Shown here one piece after another: positions 61,895 to 64,000 of a DNA stretch of 64,000 nucleotides. This DNA comes from Archangium violaceum Cb vi76 (GTDB lineage: Bacteria > Myxococcota > Myxococcia > Myxococcales > Myxococcaceae). The stretch covers positions 1 to 64,000 of the forward strand of contig NZ_JPMI01000098.1 of assembly GCF_000733295.1 (NCBI RefSeq). The letters run 5' to 3'. The first letter of the stretch is position 1, and every line of letters begins with the position of its first letter. The translations under genes and the position numbers were made by a program. The notes below the pieces were generated by a model. It searched no databases. It saw only the letters and a list, made by a program, of their open reading frames with translations, and had not been told where the DNA came from.

Positions 61895-64000
61895 ATGGAC
61901 ATCCGGACACAAAGCGCACTCCTCGCATCCATCATCGGGCTGGCGCTGGGCGTTTCCATGTTGTTGAGGGCGGGACGTCCACGGGTGCTCACGCTCTACT
62001 CCGTCTTCGCGTTGACAGTAGGCGGGTACTACCTCTCCAGCTTCTTCCACAGCCTCTTCTCACGCGCCGAGTCCCCTTGGGTGTCGAGGGTGGCGGTGGG
62101 TGCCACCATTCTACTGGCTTCGCTGGTTCCTGGCGCGGCCGTTGCCTTCTTCCTCGAATTCCTGGGGGTCAGCAAGGGAACACATCTGCTCGGCAGGCGG
62201 CTCGCCGTGCTCTCCGCCGTGTTCGGCCTGGGCGTCGCGGTGTCGCCCCTGGCCCTCAACGGGTGGGCGAAGCTGGCCATGGGCGCCTGGGTGCTCGGTG
62301 CGCTGCTGGGCTCGGTGTCGTTGCTGCTCCGACGAGTCAGCACCACCGAGTCGCGGATCGAACGGTTGCGCCTGACGTACCTGGCCATCGGCGCGGGGGC
62401 GGGCATCCTCTTCACGGCGCTGGATCTGCTCGAGCGCTACGGCCTGCCCTTCCCCACCCTGGGGCCGGTCTTCACCACGCTCTACCTGTTCTTCCTGGCC
62501 CAGACGCTGCTGCGGCTGCGGCTGATGGACCTGCAGGAGCTGCTGGGGAAGATCGCCTCGCAGACGGTGCTGGCCACCATCCTGGCCGCGGTCTTCACCG
62601 TGCTGACGGTGTGGGTGGAGCAGCACAACACCTCGCTCTTCGTCTTCAACACGGTGGTGGCGGCCTTCGTGGTGCTCATCCTCCTGGAGCCCCTGCGGGT
62701 GAAGGTGGAGGAGCAGGTGGTGGCCATCTTCTTCCGCGAGCGCTTCGAGCTGCTGCGGGTGCTGGGCAACGCGCGGGCGAGGATGGCGGGCGTCATTGAA
62801 ATCTCCGAGCTGGCGCGGATGGTGCTGGACGCGCTGCACGAGTCGGGGCGCATCACGCATGCCTCGCTGTACCTGCTGGCGGAGGACAGGCCGGGCTACC
62901 GGTTGCTGGACGCCCGGGGGCCGGCACCGGTGAGCTTCCTGGACACGGGCGCGGCGAGGGGCGTGCTGTTCGCGGTGGCGTCGGGACAGAAGGCGGTGCT
63001 GCTGGAGAACGTGGAGCGGCGCATCGCGGTGCTGCGGCAGCAGGCGGTGGAGGGCAAGCGCTTCCGGGACGAGCTCAAGCGGCTCAACGACACGCGGGCG
63101 GCGCTGTTGCAGATGAAGGGCGGCATCACCGTGCCGCTGCTGGGCAATGACCGCGTCATCGGCTTCCTGAACCTGTGGGACGAGCGGGTGCCGGAGGCAT
63201 ACGCCTCGGATGAAATCGCCCTCATCCTGGAGGTGGCCGAGCGGCTGGCGACGGCGCTGGAGAACTCGAAGCTGTACGAGAAGATCCGCGAGCGCGATCG
63301 CCTGGCGGCGCTGGGTGAGATGGCGGCGGGTCTGGCGCATGAGATCCGCAATCCGCTGGGCGCGATCAAGGGCGCGGCGCAGTGCCTGGATCCGAAGCGG
63401 CTGCCAGGGGAGGAAGGCGAGTTCCTGGAGGTGATCGTCGAGGAGGTGAACCGCCTGAACGGGGTGGTGTCGGCGTTCCTCGACTACGCGAGGCCGCTCA
63501 AGCAGACCTTCGGACCCACGGACCTGAACGAGGTGGTGACGCGGACGGTGCGGCTCATCCAGAACGCGATGCCGCCGGGCATCGAGCTCAAGGTGGAGCA
63601 GGAAGAGTCCATGCCGAGGGTGGAGGCGGACGCGGAGCAGCTCAAGCAGGTGCTGATCAACCTGGTGCAGAACGCGATGCAGGCGATGGACACCGGGGGC
63701 ACCATCACGGTGAAGACGGTGCGGCCGGATCGCTTCACGGACTTCCGCCCGACCGGGGATTCGTTCGTGGAGCTGCACGTGACGGACACGGGCCCGGGGA
63801 TTCCGCAGGATCAGCAGCAGCACATCTTCGTGCCCTTCTACACGACGAAGCAGAAGGGCACGGGACTGGGACTGGCCATCTGCCAGCGCATCGTGAAGAA
63901 CCACGGTGGAACACTGTCGGTGCAGAGCAAGCCGGACGAGGGGGCCACGTTCATCATCCGCCTGCCCGCCCCCCCGTCCGAGCCGGTCCCGATTCCGGAT
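61895..64000 (+). CDS. Sensor histidine kinase (partial, runs off window)
   Basis: The frame is open from the ATG at 61895 to the window edge, giving at least 702 residues. It has about seven N-terminal membrane helices (1-270), a GAF-like domain (about 300-440), a linker and the kinase core. The phosphoacceptor box is GLAHEIRNPLGAIKGAAQCL (His near 481). An N-box (NLVQNAMQAMD), a G1 box (DTGPGI), GTGLGLAIC and FVPFYTTK are present, so it looks active. Architecture is of the PrsK/NtrB-like type, often paired with an NtrC-family regulator. The gene downstream is outside the window. Confidence 0.87.
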   Translation, partial: MDIRTQSALLASIIGLALGVSMLLRAGRPRVLTLYSVFALTVGGYYLSSFFHSLFSRAESPWVSRVAVGATILLASLVPGAAVAFFLEFLGVSKGTHLLGRRLAVLSAVFGLGVAVSPLALNGWAKLAMGAWVLGALLGSVSLLLRRVSTTESRIERLRLTYLAIGAGAGILFTALDLLERYGLPFPTLGPVFTTLYLFFLAQTLLRLRLMDLQELLGKIASQTVLATILAAVFTVLTVWVEQHNTSLFVFNTVVAAFVVLILLEPLRVKVEEQVVAIFFRERFELLRVLGNARARMAGVIEISELARMVLDALHESGRITHASLYLLAEDRPGYRLLDARGPAPVSFLDTGAARGVLFAVASGQKAVLLENVERRIAVLRQQAVEGKRFRDELKRLNDTRAALLQMKGGITVPLLGNDRVIGFLNLWDERVPEAYASDEIALILEVAERLATALENSKLYEKIRERDRLAALGEMAAGLAHEIRNPLGAIKGAAQCLDPKRLPGEEGEFLEVIVEEVNRLNGVVSAFLDYARPLKQTFGPTDLNEVVTRTVRLIQNAMPPGIELKVEQEESMPRVEADAEQLKQVLINLVQNAMQAMDTGGTITVKTVRPDRFTDFRPTGDSFVELHVTDTGPGIPQDQQQHIFVPFYTTKQKGTGLGLAICQRIVKNHGGTLSVQSKPDEGATFIIRLPAPPSEPVPIPD

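Overview
The window comes from a high-GC myxobacterium, most likely in the Cystobacterineae (Archangium/Cystobacter/Myxococcus relatives). Evidence for this is a nearly complete gliding-motility glt locus, a MYXO-CTERM-like tail on a decayed hydrolase, many lipoproteins, sigma-54-type promoters and GC-rich codon use. No species can be named from the sequence alone.

Layout. 1-1800: a low-GC two-gene lipoprotein cassette, then debris (ATPase remnant, the 3' end of a tRNA/tmRNA with its terminator, an aldehyde dehydrogenase fragment). 1819-10900: a membrane sensor kinase, then a patchy region with a broken CocE-type hydrolase, an alpha/beta hydrolase with its divergent LysR regulator, a broken M23 peptidase, a DUF885 lipoprotein and a broken lipoprotein. 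This patchy segment is bracketed by an 87-bp direct repeat. 10926-15402: a 1194-residue PNP-STAND-TPR protein, which has the architecture of an NLR-like antiphage sensor, divergent from a Uma2-type nuclease. 15426-18640: a YfhO-like membrane protein and two decayed methyltransferase genes, one broken by a 26-bp tandem duplication. 18773-30669: gliding machinery, read as gltB-gltA-gltC then gltD-E-F-G-H, all on the minus strand. 30927-34935: a stand-alone rplC, two small helical proteins, a HupE-like membrane protein, a zinc-ribbon protein and a tiny membrane protein. 35199-41670: lytic transglycosylase, STAS protein, a second copy of the lipoprotein cassette, and a MoxR-DUF58-transglutaminase operon. 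42076-47838: an RpoH-family sigma factor behind a near-consensus sigma-54 promoter, an OPT transporter, and a third copy of the cassette. 48119-55448: HEAT and degenerate HD-GYP proteins, a Gdx/SugE exporter behind a guanidine-III riboswitch, RluD, and a ParA/MinD plus J-like/HTH pair. 55500-64000: a cysteine-rich knottin-like lipoprotein, HNH endonuclease, SelA, soluble lytic transglycosylase and a sensor kinase that runs off the edge.

Two systems stand out. One is the PNP-STAND-TPR protein, whose 46-residue repeats are nearly identical. The other is a family of two-gene cassettes present three times (139-1070, 36542-37547, 45689-47163). Each pairs a lipoprotein carrying a mirrored C-x6-C-x3-C / C-x3-C-x6-C motif and a C-terminal hydrophobic hairpin with a small soluble partner. 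I do not recognise this family. Its layout suggests a polymorphic toxin/immunity or cell-surface kin-recognition module.
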